Shown: positions 10,168 to 19,705, numbered from the stretch's first letter. The stretch is 64,000 bases of DNA from CAWCXF01 sp963799455 (GCA_963799455.1 CAWCXF010000006.1:124001-188000), one strand, 5' to 3'. The notes: generated by a model not told the origin, from the letters alone. Translations and numbers: made by a program.

Positions 10168-11910
10168 ATGAACCCCTTCGCCGACATCCGGGCCCTCGTC
10201 GTCGAGCGGCTGGAGGACATGGTGGCCGACGAGCACCTGCCGCGCGACCTGTCCTTCGACGCCGTGACCGTCGAGCCGCCGCGCGACGCGTCGCGCGGCG
10301 ACATGGCGTGCAACGCCGCGATGGTGCTGGCCAAGCCCGCGGGCCGCGACCCGCGCGAGATCGCGGCCGACCTCGCCGGACGCGTCGCCAAGGATCCGCG
10401 CGTGGACACCGCCGAGGTCGCCGGCCCCGGCTTCATCAACCTCAAGATGACCGCCGCGGTCTGGCAGGGCGTGCTGGGCGCCGCGCTGGAGGCGGGCGAG
10501 GGCTTCGGCCGCGGCACGCTCGCGCTGCCGCGCCGTGTCAACGTCGAGTACGTCAGCGCCAACCCGACCGGGCCGCTCCATGTGGGCCACACCCGCGGCG
10601 CGGTCTTCGGCGACGCGCTCGCCTCGATCCTGGCGTTCGCGGGCCACGAGGTGACGCGCGAGTACTACGTCAACGACGGCGGCGCGCAGGTCGACGCGCT
10701 CGCCCGCTCGGTCTACCTGCGCTACCTCGAGGCGCTCGGCCGCGAGGTCTCCTTCGCGGACGGCTCCTATCCCGGCGACTACCTGATCCCCGTGGGCCTG
10801 GCGCTCGCCGAGAAGGTCGGCGATGCGTGGGTCGAGGCGCCGGAGGAGGTCTGGCTGGCTGAGGTCCGCGCCTTCGCCACCCGAGCGATGATGGATTTGA
10901 TCCGGGGCGACCTGGCCGCGCTCGGCGTGACGATGGACGTCTACGCCTCCGAGCGCGCGCTCTACGGCACGGGCCGGATCGAGGCCGCGATCGACACCCT
11001 GCGCGACCGCGGCCTGATCTACGAGGGCACGCTCGACCCGCCCAAGGGCAAGACGCCCGAGGAGTGGGAGCCGCGGCGCCAGACGCTGTTCCGCTCGACC
11101 GCGCATGGCGACGACGTGGACCGCCCCGTGAGGAAGTCCGACGGCTCCTGGACCTACTTCGCCCCCGACATCGCCTACCACTACGACAAGATCCAGCGCG
11201 GCTTCGACGAGCTGGTGGACGTGTTCGGCGCCGACCACGGCGGCTACGTCAAGCGGATGCAGGCGGCCGTCTCGGCGCTGTCGGACGGGCAGGTGCCGCT
11301 CGACGTGCACCTGATGCAGATCGTCCGTCTCCTCAAGGACGGCGAGCCCTTCCAGATGTCGAAGCGCGCGGGCACCTTCGTGCTCTTGCGCGACCTGATC
11401 GACGAGGTGAGCGCCGGCGTCGTGCGTTTCGTCATGCTCACCCGGCGCGCCGACGCGCCGCTGGACTTCGACTTCGCCAAGGCGCTGGAGCAGTCGCGCG
11501 ACAACCCGGTGTTCTACGTCCAATACGCCAACGCCCGGGTCCATTCGGTGCTGCGGCGCGCGGCGGCCGAGGGGGCGCCCTCCACCGACGAGGCGCTGCG
11601 CGGCGCCGACCTCGCCTCGCTGTCGCACGAGGCCGAGATCGCGGTCGCGCGGCGCGTGGCCGAGTGGCCGCGGCTCGTCGAGATCGCCGCGCGCACGCGC
11701 GAGCCGCACCGCGTGGCGTTCTACCTCTACGACCTCGCCTCGGAGTTCCACGCGCTGTGGAACCGCGGCAACGACGACCCCTCCCTGCGCTTCCTCCAGG
11801 AGGAGCCCGCCGCCACCCAGGCCAGGCTCGCGCTCGCCCGCGCGGTGTCGGTCGTGATCGAGACGGGCCTGCGCCTCCTGGGCGTCGAGCCGCTGAAGGA
11901 GATGCGCTGA
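10168..11910 (+). CDS. argS: Arginyl-tRNA synthetase
   Basis: 580 residues from the ATG at 10168 (MNPFADIRALV). The class I HIGH-type motif reads GPLHVGHTRG after NVEYVSANPT, and the KMSKS-type loop is MSKRAG. The N-terminal ~100 residues are the ArgRS-specific tRNA-binding domain. The C-terminal DALR domain carries the expected FYVQYANARVHS segment. It charges tRNA-Arg. Length is normal and the frame is intact. Confidence 0.97.
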   Translation: MNPFADIRALVVERLEDMVADEHLPRDLSFDAVTVEPPRDASRGDMACNAAMVLAKPAGRDPREIAADLAGRVAKDPRVDTAEVAGPGFINLKMTAAVWQGVLGAALEAGEGFGRGTLALPRRVNVEYVSANPTGPLHVGHTRGAVFGDALASILAFAGHEVTREYYVNDGGAQVDALARSVYLRYLEALGREVSFADGSYPGDYLIPVGLALAEKVGDAWVEAPEEVWLAEVRAFATRAMMDLIRGDLAALGVTMDVYASERALYGTGRIEAAIDTLRDRGLIYEGTLDPPKGKTPEEWEPRRQTLFRSTAHGDDVDRPVRKSDGSWTYFAPDIAYHYDKIQRGFDELVDVFGADHGGYVKRMQAAVSALSDGQVPLDVHLMQIVRLLKDGEPFQMSKRAGTFVLLRDLIDEVSAGVVRFVMLTRRADAPLDFDFAKALEQSRDNPVFYVQYANARVHSVLRRAAAEGAPSTDEALRGADLASLSHEAEIAVARRVAEWPRLVEIAARTREPHRVAFYLYDLASEFHALWNRGNDDPSLRFLQEEPAATQARLALARAVSVVIETGLRLLGVEPLKEMR

Positions 11911-12057
11911 GACCCCTGCGTCCCGCGGGTCACGCAGGCCGCGCCGTCCGGCGCGCGGCGTTGCGGCGGGGGGCTGCGCCGGTATCCTTCGCGCGACGGC
12001 GGCGCCAAGACCGCCCGAGAGGCCGCGAGCGGGCCGAGAGCAGGCGATGAGGCAGGC

Positions 12058-13248
12058 ATGGTCGAGACTGACTGGAACGGCGCGTTCGCCCGGGGGCGGG
12101 ATCCCGAGCGGGACGAGGCCTGGGCGCCCTTCCACGGGGGCGATTCGGAGATCGAGGACGGCGATGACGGCGATGACGCCGACGGAGAGGGGCGCGGCGG
12201 AGAGGGGCGCGGCGACGCCTCCGCCTTCGTCACCGGGCGGCGGCCCGAGGGGCCGCGCCTGACGGAGCGCGCGACCGGGGCGATGGGCGCGCTGACCGCG
12301 CTGGCGCTGGTGGCCGGGCTCGGCGTCTGGACCTGGGATTTGGCGGTGCGCGACCTCAGCGGCGTGCCGGTGGTGCGCGCGCTCGAAGGGCCCGCGCGCG
12401 TGGCGCCCGACGAGCCCGGCGGGGAGGTGGCCGAGCATCAGGGCCTCGCCGTCAACGCCATCCAGGCCGAGGGCGAGGACGAGCCCGTGCCCGAGCGCCT
12501 CGTGCTGGCGCCCGGCGCGCAGGGCCTGGCCTCCGACGACATGGCGCCGCGGGGCGAGGGCGACGTGGTGGCGCGCGCCGACGCCGAGCCGGCCCGCGGG
12601 ACGGCGATCGGTCCGGCGCCCGGCTCGGCCGTCGTGATGCTGGCCTCGGCCGAGACGGGCGCCGCCGAGGCGCGCCCCTGGGGCGGGGCGCGGATCGACT
12701 CGCAGCCCGAGGCCGACCCGATCGAGGCCGCGCTCGCCGAGGCGCTGGGCCTGCCCGCGCCCGAGGCCGAGGCCGACGCCGCCCCCCACGCCGACGCCGC
12801 GGCGGTCGTCGCCCCGGGCGGCGGCGTCGAGCGATCGCCGCGCCCGTCGAGCCGCCCTGAGGCCCCTGCGGCCGACGGGGCCGCCCTCGATCCCACGCCC
12901 GTCGCGGCGCGCGTCGTCGAGCCCGCGCCCGTCGCGGCGGGCATCGCCGCGCCCGCGCCCGTCGCGGCGGGTGTCGCGGAGCCCACGGCGATGGCCGCCG
13001 GGACGTGGCTGGTCCAGCTCGGCGCCTACCCGGCCGAGGCGGTCGCGCGCGCCGAGTGGACGCGCCTCGCCTCGGCTCAGGACGCCTATCTCTCGGACCT
13101 CGCGCCCGTGGTGTCGCGCGCGAGCAGCGGCGGGCGCGACTTCTGGCGCCTGCGCGCCGGCGGCTTCGCGCAGGCGGCGCAGGCCCGCCGCCTCTGCGCG
13201 GCGCTCACCGCGGAGGGGCTCGACTGCGTGCCGGTGATGGTCCGCTAG
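12058..13248 (+). CDS. SPOR domain-containing cell-division protein
   Basis: 396 residues. A short acidic cytoplasmic tail rich in Asp/Gly is followed by one transmembrane helix (about residues 76-95, ALTALALVAGLGVWTWDLAV). A long Pro/Ala/Glu-rich periplasmic linker with repeated PAPVAAG units comes next. The C-terminal SPOR domain (about 315-396) begins GTWLVQLGAYP and has LRAGGF. SPOR domains bind denuded peptidoglycan at the septum. The position after argS is typical. Confidence 0.88.
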   Translation: MVETDWNGAFARGRDPERDEAWAPFHGGDSEIEDGDDGDDADGEGRGGEGRGDASAFVTGRRPEGPRLTERATGAMGALTALALVAGLGVWTWDLAVRDLSGVPVVRALEGPARVAPDEPGGEVAEHQGLAVNAIQAEGEDEPVPERLVLAPGAQGLASDDMAPRGEGDVVARADAEPARGTAIGPAPGSAVVMLASAETGAAEARPWGGARIDSQPEADPIEAALAEALGLPAPEAEADAAPHADAAAVVAPGGGVERSPRPSSRPEAPAADGAALDPTPVAARVVEPAPVAAGIAAPAPVAAGVAEPTAMAAGTWLVQLGAYPAEAVARAEWTRLASAQDAYLSDLAPVVSRASSGGRDFWRLRAGGFAQAAQARRLCAALTAEGLDCVPVMVR

Positions 13249-13262
13249 CCGCGCGCGACGCC

Positions 13263-13285
13263 TCGCCCGCCCCCGTGGCGGGCGA
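13263..13285. terminator. Strong hairpin after the SPOR gene
   Basis: A perfect 9-bp stem (tcgcccgcc / ggcgggcga) with a 5-nt loop lies 15 bp past the SPOR stop, between two convergent genes. There is no T-tract, as is common in GC-rich genomes. Confidence 0.55.
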
Positions 13286-13378
13286 CGGGCCCCGATCCTG
13301 CCGGCGGCTGCGGCCGACGGGCCGCCGGCCTCGGCCCGAGGCCCTGCGCCGGCGACCATCGCGGCGCGCGGCTCGGCC

Positions 13379-14473
13379 TCAGGCGAAGTGCTTCGAGAGC
13401 TTCAGCCCCTGGCCCTGGTAGCTCGACGCCGGCGTGGCGCCGTAGAGCGCCTCGGGCGGCTCGATCATGCGCTCGTAGATCAGCCGCCCGACGGTCTGGC
13501 CGTGCTCGAGCGCGAAGGGCGCCTCGTGGCAGCGCACCTCCAGCACCCCGCGCGCGCCCCTGCCCGAGGGGCCGTGCCCGAAGCCCGGATCGAAGAAGCC
13601 CGCGTAGTGGACGCGGAACTCGCCCACCATGGCGAGGTAGGGCGCCATCTCGGCCGCATGGGCGGGCGGGATGTGGACCGCCTCGCGGCTCACCAGGATG
13701 TAGAAGGCGCCCGGATCGAGGATGAGCCGCCCGCCCTCGGGCGCCAGCGGCTCCCAGAAGTCGCGCGCCGCGTGGTGCGCCACCCGGCCGAGGTCGATCA
13801 CCCCCGCATGGGGCTTGGCGCGCCAGCCGACGGGGCCGCCCCCCGTCGATCCCGCGCCGGGCGGCTCCAGATCGACCGAGAAGGCCAGCCCGTCCTGGAT
13901 CTGCGCGGGGCCGGCGACGAGGCCCTGCTCCTCGTGGAGCGCGGCCAGCTCGGCGTCCGTGAGGCGCGCCTCGCCGCGGCGCAGGCGCAGCTGGTTGAGC
14001 CGCATCCCCGGCCGCACCAGCACCGGGAAGGATCGCGGGCAGATCTCGGCCCACAGCGGGCCATGGTAGCCCGGCGCGATGCGGTCGAACTCGGTGCCGC
14101 CGTCGGTGATGAGGCGCGTGAGCAGATCGACCCGGCCGGTCGAGCTCTTGGCGTTGGCGACGGCGTGGAGATCCGCCGGCAGCGCCAGCCGCTCCTCCAG
14201 CGGCACGAGGTAGACGCAGCCGCGCTCCAGCACCGCGCCGCCGTCAGCGCCCCCGTCGAGCGCCATCTCGTGCATCGCCAGGTCGCAGCGGTCGGCCACG
14301 CGCCGCCCAGCGCCCGGCAGGAAGGAGGCGCGCATCCTGAGCGCCCGGCGGCCGAGCCGCAGGTCGAGCGAGGCGGGCTGGACCTGGCCGGGCTCGATCG
14401 CGCCGTCGGAGGCGATGGCGCCCGAGGCGATCAGCGCGCGGATCGCCTGGCACGGCAGGACGCCCGCGGTCAT
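13379..14473 (-). CDS. dcd: 2'-deoxycytidine 5'-triphosphate deaminase (long form)
   Basis: 364 residues from the ATG at 14473. Upstream the frame stays open into the tRNA gene and is not coding. The N-terminal half shows PASLDLRLG. The trimeric dUTPase-like core shows NAKSSTGRVDLLTRLITDGG and GYHGPLWAEICPRSF. A second, related half contains FYILVSREAVHIPP and FFDPGFG, then LEVRCHEAPFALEHGQ. The ~360-residue duplicated form is typical of Alphaproteobacteria, while other bacteria have ~190 residues. It converts dCTP to dUTP for dTMP synthesis. Confidence 0.88.
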   Translation of the reverse strand: MTAGVLPCQAIRALIASGAIASDGAIEPGQVQPASLDLRLGRRALRMRASFLPGAGRRVADRCDLAMHEMALDGGADGGAVLERGCVYLVPLEERLALPADLHAVANAKSSTGRVDLLTRLITDGGTEFDRIAPGYHGPLWAEICPRSFPVLVRPGMRLNQLRLRRGEARLTDAELAALHEEQGLVAGPAQIQDGLAFSVDLEPPGAGSTGGGPVGWRAKPHAGVIDLGRVAHHAARDFWEPLAPEGGRLILDPGAFYILVSREAVHIPPAHAAEMAPYLAMVGEFRVHYAGFFDPGFGHGPSGRGARGVLEVRCHEAPFALEHGQTVGRLIYERMIEPPEALYGATPASSYQGQGLKLSKHFA

Positions 14474-14597
14474 CGTGGCGAAAGGGCAGGGGCGTCGCGG
14501 CGGGCCTGCCGTGGCAGGCTGGGCGGGATCGACGGCCCCCCTGGCCGCGCCGGCGCCCGGCACCGGGAGCCATCCGGCACCGCGGCGGGGCGGTCGA

Positions 14598-14675
14598 TGG
14601 TCGGGCCAGCGAGATTCGAACTCACGACCTTCCGTCCCCCAGACGGACGCGCTAACCAAGCTGCGCCATGGCCCG
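14598..14675 (-). tRNA. tRNA-Pro (anticodon GGG)
   Basis: A full cloverleaf on the minus strand. The acceptor stem is CGGGCCA/TGGCCCG. The D arm is GCGC..GCGC and the anticodon stem TCCGT/ACGGA encloses CTGGGGG. The T arm is GTGAG-TTCGAAT-CTCGC. The 3' CCA is encoded. Anticodon GGG reads CCC/CCU proline codons. Confidence 0.95.
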
Positions 14676-14771
14676 ACGGGCGGCAGTCATACCGGCTCTG
14701 GCGCCGGGGGCAAGGGCGATGTGCGGCCCCCGGACGGAGCACCGCCACCGGACGGGACATGGGCGAACCCC

Positions 14772-17102
14772 TCAGGGGCCGATGCGGTCGCGCACGGCCT
14801 CGAGCCGCCGCACCAGCGCCAGCACGGCGTCGTGATGCGCGCGCACCGCCGCGAGGCGCGGCCTGAGGCGCGTCGGCACGGCCCCCCCCTCGTCCTCCCG
14901 GCAGGGCGGGACGGCGGCGATGGCCGCGCGGCGGCGCTCCAGCGCGCTCGGCCCGCGCCGCTCCTCCCGATCCTCGCCCGGGCCGCGGGCGCCGGACGCC
15001 CCGCCCCCGGACGCCCCGCCCCCGGATGCCCCGCCCTCGTGCCGAGGGGCCGGATGGGGCCCGGCGTCCGACGCCGCGGCGGGACGATCCCCGGCGCCTT
15101 GCGCCGCGGCGGCCCGCTCGTCCGGGACGCGCCGCGCCGGCGCATCCCCGTCGCCCGGGCCGGAGGGCTCGCGGGCCGCATCGGCGGCGTCGGCTCCGCC
15201 ACGCTCCTCGCTCGTCGCGGCGCCGGCCGGCTCGGGCGAGGAGGGGTCTCGACGGACCGTCGTCGCGTCGGCGGGGTGCCCGTCCCGGCCGCCTCGTGCC
15301 CGATCGGACCCGGCCTGCGGCGAGCGCCCGGCTTCCGTCGGGAGGCCGGCGCCGCCGCGGCGCGGGGCCGCGGCGTCCGTTCGACCCGGCGGCTCGGACC
15401 CCGGCGGGCCGCCGGCCGCCCCGACGCGCCCGGTCGCCTCGATCTCCGCGGCCGAGCCCCGACGCAGCACGCGGACCGGTCCGGCGTCGGAGGCCGCGCG
15501 CTCGGGCCCGGCTCCGCCGGCGGAGCCGGCGTCGGCATCGACCGCCGGAACGCGGGCCGCTTCGAGGAGCGGATCGGGCGCCGGCTCGGGCGCCGGATCG
15601 GGCACCGGCCCCGCGTCGGACGCGGCGGGCGCCGATTCGAGGGACGCCACCTCGGGGGCCAGCGTTTCCGGGGCCAGCGTTTCCGGGGCCGGCGTTTCGA
15701 GGGGCGGCGTGCCCGCCGCGCTCGCGGAGGCCCGAGCGGCGCCGGCCGGGGGATCGGCGGCGGGAGCGCCCGGCGGGCCGTCGGACAGGGCGCCGGATGG
15801 CGGGCCCCCGGCCGCGTCGGCCTCTTCGCCCCGGTCCGCCGCACCCGTTCGCGCCGTGGAGGAGGCCGCGCGCTCGCCCTCCCGCTCGGTCCCGTCACCA
15901 TCCCGCCGCCAAGTCTCGGTCGCGTCGCCCCCCCCCGGGCGCCCCTCACCTGCCTGAGCCGTCGCGTCCTCAGGCGTCAGGGGCTCAGGCGTCGGGGGCT
16001 CGGGCGTCGGGGGCTCGGACCGCGCATCGGGAGGCCCGCCGCCGGCGCCGATCCGAAGCCCATCGGCCGCCCGCACATCCGTCGCGTCCGCGCCGCCGGC
16101 ATCGGCGTGTCCGGGAAGATCGGGTTCGGTGGCGTCCGAGCGCGTCGGCCCCGTCCCGCCCCGCCGGGCGCCGCCCGCGCTCGGCGCCTCGCCCGCGCCG
16201 GGGTCGTCCGGCTCCGCGCCGCCGGGGGCCGGGACCGCGCGCGCATCCTTTGCGGCCGCGGCGGGCGCGGGCCGCTCGGCGGGCGCGCCATCGTCGGCCG
16301 CGCGCGGCGGGGTCGAGGGGTCGGGCGCGGGCTCGCCGACCTCGACCTGGGCGCCCTCGCTCGCCCGGTCCGCCGAAGGGATCTCCTCGGCAGGTCCGGG
16401 ATCGGGGGCGGCGTCGCCGCCGGCGCCCGACGGATCGCCTGAACCGTCGGGCGCGGCCCCGTCGCCGGCCTCCCCGATGTCCTCCGGCCCGGCGTCCGGA
16501 CGGCCGGCGGGCTCTGACGCGTCGGGCGCGGGGCCCGGGGCGGCGCCCTCCTCGGCCCGCGCCGGCTCGGGGTCGGACGCCGCCGCGCCCTCGCCGCGCT
16601 CGATCCGGGGCCGCCGCACCGCGGGCACGCTGGTGGCCTCGACCTCGAGGCTGGGGACCGGGGAGCCGTTGAGCTCCTCGGGCGCTTGCGCCTCCTGCGC
16701 CGTGTCGGCCGCGCCCGCGTCCCCATCGGCACCGAGCCCGTCGGCACCGAGCCCGTCGGCATCGAGCCCGTCGGCATCGAGATCGGCGGCATCGAGATCG
16801 GCGTCGAGATCGGGGTCCGGCTCGGGTTCCAGATCGGGGGCGTGGGCGGTCACCGCGCGCGGGCCGTCCTCGGACAGGATGCGCTGCACCCCCTTGATGG
16901 TCATGCCGCGGTCGTGGAGCAGCACCTTGATCCCGCCCAGCAGCGCCATGTCGCCGCGCCGGTAGTAGCGCCGGCCGCCCGCGCGCTTGACCGGCTTCAC
17001 CTGGGCGAACTTCGACTCCCAGAACCGCAGGACGTGGGGCGGCACGCCGAGCCAGGACGCCACCTCGCCGATGGTGCGGAAGGCTTCGGGGCTCTTTTGC
17101 AT
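14772..17102 (-). CDS. MerR-type HTH regulator with ~640-residue low-complexity tail
   Basis: 776 residues; relatives next to ihfA are usually 200-350. Residues 1-80 are a MerR winged HTH (FRTIGEVASWLGVPPHVLRF, then GGRRYYRRGD and MTIKGVQRIL). Residues 80-735 are Pro/Ala/Gly/Asp/Glu-rich and disordered. They contain short repeats such as GLDADGLGADGLGADG, PETLAPETLAPE, PTPEPPTPEPLTPE and SGGGASGGGASG. The last ~40 residues are ordered again (PTRLRPRLAAVRAHHDAVLA), matching the usual C-terminus of this family. The ligand is unknown; the family lacks metal-site cysteines. Its ATG lies one base past the ihfA stop. Confidence 0.85.
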   Translation of the reverse strand: MQKSPEAFRTIGEVASWLGVPPHVLRFWESKFAQVKPVKRAGGRRYYRRGDMALLGGIKVLLHDRGMTIKGVQRILSEDGPRAVTAHAPDLEPEPDPDLDADLDAADLDADGLDADGLGADGLGADGDAGAADTAQEAQAPEELNGSPVPSLEVEATSVPAVRRPRIERGEGAAASDPEPARAEEGAAPGPAPDASEPAGRPDAGPEDIGEAGDGAAPDGSGDPSGAGGDAAPDPGPAEEIPSADRASEGAQVEVGEPAPDPSTPPRAADDGAPAERPAPAAAAKDARAVPAPGGAEPDDPGAGEAPSAGGARRGGTGPTRSDATEPDLPGHADAGGADATDVRAADGLRIGAGGGPPDARSEPPTPEPPTPEPLTPEDATAQAGEGRPGGGDATETWRRDGDGTEREGERAASSTARTGAADRGEEADAAGGPPSGALSDGPPGAPAADPPAGAARASASAAGTPPLETPAPETLAPETLAPEVASLESAPAASDAGPVPDPAPEPAPDPLLEAARVPAVDADAGSAGGAGPERAASDAGPVRVLRRGSAAEIEATGRVGAAGGPPGSEPPGRTDAAAPRRGGAGLPTEAGRSPQAGSDRARGGRDGHPADATTVRRDPSSPEPAGAATSEERGGADAADAAREPSGPGDGDAPARRVPDERAAAAQGAGDRPAAASDAGPHPAPRHEGGASGGGASGGGASGARGPGEDREERRGPSALERRRAAIAAVPPCREDEGGAVPTRLRPRLAAVRAHHDAVLALVRRLEAVRDRIGP

Positions 17103-17103
17103 C

Positions 17104-17401
17104 TCAGCCCCGGTTCCCGGCCGCGACGCGTTCCTTCATCAGGTGCGAGGGGCGGAAGGTCAGCACCCGGCGCGGCGCGATCGGCACCTCCTCGCCGGTC
17201 TTGGGGTTGCGCCCGACCCGGGCCGCCTTGTCGCGCACCGAGAAGGTGCCGAAGGAGCTGACCTTGACCTGGTCGCCCTCCACGAGCGCGTCCGAGATTC
17301 TGGCGCAGGACGCTCTCGACCAGCTGCGCGGATTCGTTGCGGCTGAGCCCCACCTCGCGGAAGACGGCCTCGCTCAGATCCATCCGCGTCACTGTCTTCA
17401 C
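17104..17401 (-). pseudogene. ihfA: Integration host factor alpha subunit, one +1 frameshift
   Basis: From a GTG at 17401 the frame reads IHF-alpha (MDLSEAVFREVGLSRNESAQ, LVESVLRQ) and then breaks. Removing one base restores ISDALVEGDQVKVSSFGTF and the DNA-binding arm RVGRNPKTGEEVPIAPRRVL, through FRPSHLMKERV to the stop. The extra base lies in gattctgg at 17296-17303, where gatctgg is expected. IHF bends DNA in replication and transcription and is rarely lost, so a sequence error is as likely as true inactivation. The neighbours (fabH, plsX, merR) are as in other Rhodobacterales. Confidence 0.85.
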
Positions 17402-17523
17402 GCCACCATCCCCCCGCTTCGCCGCACCCGAGGATGACGGCACCGTGAGGCGGAAGTCAACGCGCCGGCCGGCTTCGCCCGGGCCCGATGCGGCCCGATT
17501 CGGCTCGATCCGGCCGGCCGCCC

Positions 17524-18501
17524 TCACCAGCGCAGCACCACCGCGCCCCAGGCGAGCCCGCCGCCGATGGCCTCGGCCACCACCAGGTCGCCCGGCGCGA
17601 GGCGCCCGTCGGCGGCGGCCGCCGACATCGCCAGCGGGATCGAGGCGGCGGACGTGTTGCCGTGGTCCTGGACGGTGACGACGACGCGGTCCATGCCCAC
17701 GCCCATGCGCTTGGCGGTCGCCTCGATGATGCGCAGGTTGGCCTGGTGGGGCACGATCCAGTCGATGTCGGAGGCCCCCAGCGCGGCGCGGCCGAGCGCC
17801 GCGTGGGCGGTGTCGGCGAGCTTCTCGACCGCGTGGCGGAACACCTCGCGCCCCGACATCCTGAGCTTGCCCGAGGACTGCGACGCGCTCACGCCGCCGT
17901 CGACGTAGAGCAGCGCGCCGAAGCGGCCGTCGGAGCGCAGATCCGACGCCAGGATGCCGCGGTCCTCCCCGGCGCCCGCCTCCGAGGCCTCCAGGATCAG
18001 CGCGCCCGCCCCGTCGCCGAAGAGCACGCAGGTCGCGCGGTCCTCGAAGTCGACGATGCGCGAGTAGGTCTCGGCCCCGATCACCATGACGCGCCGCGCG
18101 GATCCTGCGCGGATCATCGCGTCGGCGCCCGCGAGGGCGTAGACGAAGCCCGCGCAGGCCGCCATCTGGTCGTAGGCGAAGCCGCCCTCCATGCCGATCA
18201 GGGCCTGCACCTTGGTCGCGGTCGAGGGGAAGGTCGCGTCGGGCGTGGTGGTGGCGACGATCACCGCGTCGAGCGCCGAGGCCTCCATCCCGGCGTCCGC
18301 CAGCGCGTGGCGGGCGGCCTCGGCCGCGAGCGCCGAGGTCAGCTCGCCGGGGGCCGCGAAGTGGCGCCGCTCGATGCCCGTCCGCGAGCGGATCCATTCG
18401 TCGGAGGTGGCCAGCCGCTCGGCGAACCAGGCGTTGGGGACTGGGTCGCCCGGCAGGTGGTGGCCCACGCCGCGCACGACGGCCCTGACGGCGCCGCTCA
18501 T
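17524..18501 (-). CDS. fabH: Beta-ketoacyl-ACP synthase III
   Basis: 325 residues. The catalytic triad is complete: Cys in QMAACAGFVYAL (about residue 115), His in WIVPHQANLRI and Asn in QDHGNTSAASIP. TSDEWIRSRTGI near the N-terminus is typical. It condenses acetyl-CoA with malonyl-ACP to start fatty-acid synthesis. Its ATG overlaps the plsX stop by 4 nt, so the two are translationally coupled, the common plsX-fabH arrangement. Confidence 0.96.
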   Translation of the reverse strand: MSGAVRAVVRGVGHHLPGDPVPNAWFAERLATSDEWIRSRTGIERRHFAAPGELTSALAAEAARHALADAGMEASALDAVIVATTTPDATFPSTATKVQALIGMEGGFAYDQMAACAGFVYALAGADAMIRAGSARRVMVIGAETYSRIVDFEDRATCVLFGDGAGALILEASEAGAGEDRGILASDLRSDGRFGALLYVDGGVSASQSSGKLRMSGREVFRHAVEKLADTAHAALGRAALGASDIDWIVPHQANLRIIEATAKRMGVGMDRVVVTVQDHGNTSAASIPLAMSAAAADGRLAPGDLVVAEAIGGGLAWGAVVLRW

Positions 18502-19670
18502 GCGGGCGAGCCTTCGGCGAGGGGGGCCACGGCCTCGGCGGCGGCCAGCCGGTCGCGGATCGCCTCGGCGAAGCCGGTCTCGGCGAGCCGGATGGCCAGC
18601 TCGATGGCGGCGGCGACGCCGGTGGCGTCGGCCGAGCCGTGCGACTTGATGACGATGCCGTTGAGCCCGAGGAACACGCCGCCGTTGACGCGGCGCGGAT
18701 CCATCCGCCGCTGGAGCCGGCGCATCGAGGTCATCGCCAGGAGCGCTGCCACGCGCGACAGCGGCGTGTGGCGGAACGCCTCGCGCAGCAGGTCGCTCAT
18801 CAGCCGCGCCGTGCCCTCGCCGGTCTTGAGCGCGACGTTGCCGGTGAAGCCGTCGGTGACGATCACGTCCACCCGCGCCGAGGGCAGGTCTCCGCCCTCG
18901 ACGAAGCCCACGTAGTCGAGCGCCTCGCCCGCGGCCTCCCCGATCGCCTCGTGCGCCGCGCGCAGCTCGGGCCGGCCCTTGTGCTCCTCGGTGCCGACGT
19001 TGAGCAGCCCCACGCGCGGCCGCTCGATGCCGAGCCCCGCGCGCGCGTAGGCCGCGCCCATCAGCGCGAACTGCATCAGGTCGGAGGCGTCGGCGCGCAC
19101 GTCGGCGCCGACGTCGAGCATGACGTTGAAGCCCGACTCGCCGCGCGACGGCCACAGGCAGGCGAGCGCCGGGCGCCCGACGCCGGGCAGCTTGCGCAGC
19201 CGCAGCATCGACAGCGCCATCAGCGCGCCGGTGTTGCCGCAGGAGACGGCGACGGTGGCCTCGCCCTCGCGCACGGCGTCGATCGCCGACCACATCGAGG
19301 TCTGCGAGCCACGGCGCATGACCTGGGAGGGCTTCTGGTCCATCGTCACCACGTCGCCGCAGTGGCGCAGCGTCACGCGGCCGCCGAGCTTGCGGCGCCG
19401 GATCAGCGGCGCGAGCGCCGCCTCGTCGCCGTGCAGCAAGAAGCGCACGCCGTCATGGCCCGAGGCGGCCTGGGCGAGCCCGGCGACAACGGTGGCCGGG
19501 CCGCGGTCGCCGCCCATCGCGTCGATCGAGACCACGGTCGTCGCGCCGCCAGGGCCCGGACGGAGCCTGCGCGCGCGCGGATCCCCCGTGCCACGGAGCG
19601 GTGCGACGCCGGAGCCTGCTGCACCCGAGCCTGCTGCACCCGAGCCTGCCGCACCCGAGCCCTCGGCCAT
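18498..19670 (-). CDS. plsX: Phosphate acyltransferase PlsX
   Basis: About 390 residues from the ATG at 19670, which has GGGGGA just upstream. The conserved core begins SIDAMGGDRGPATVVAGL. It includes AVSCGNTGALMALSMLRL, the LNVGTEEHKG segment and VTDGFTGNVALKTGEGTA. PlsX makes acyl-phosphate from acyl-ACP for phospholipid synthesis. About 40 residues precede the core, including GSGAA repeats encoded by a 15-bp tandem repeat. If this tail is not translated, a GTG close to the core is the alternative start. Confidence 0.93.
   Translation of the reverse strand: MAEGSGAAGSGAAGSGAAGSGVAPLRGTGDPRARRLRPGPGGATTVVSIDAMGGDRGPATVVAGLAQAASGHDGVRFLLHGDEAALAPLIRRRKLGGRVTLRHCGDVVTMDQKPSQVMRRGSQTSMWSAIDAVREGEATVAVSCGNTGALMALSMLRLRKLPGVGRPALACLWPSRGESGFNVMLDVGADVRADASDLMQFALMGAAYARAGLGIERPRVGLLNVGTEEHKGRPELRAAHEAIGEAAGEALDYVGFVEGGDLPSARVDVIVTDGFTGNVALKTGEGTARLMSDLLREAFRHTPLSRVAALLAMTSMRRLQRRMDPRRVNGGVFLGLNGIVIKSHGSADATGVAAAIELAIRLAETGFAEAIRDRLAAAEAVAPLAEGSPA
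19612..19662. repeat. Tandem repeat, 15-bp unit x3, in plsX 5' end
   Basis: Unit gagcctgctgcaccc, two perfect copies and one with a single change, followed by a partial copy. On the minus strand it encodes GSGAA repeats at the PlsX N-terminus. The unit length is a multiple of three, so copy-number change would keep the frame. Confidence 0.85.
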
Positions 19671-19705
19671 GGCTGTCCCCCGATCACGCCGGCCGCGCAC
19701 GGCCC

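Noticed and set aside
9913..13359. 1148-codon open frame on the minus strand
   Set aside because: It is antisense to dgt, argS and the SPOR gene, all with clear motifs. Its own product is His/Arg/Gly-rich and has no domain. High GC removes stop codons in shadow frames.
17104..17401. Programmed +1 frameshifting in ihfA and the other four genes
   Set aside because: No slippery codon, stop codon at the shift or stimulatory element is shared. The genes are unrelated and none is known to use recoding. The common factor is the GATC site.
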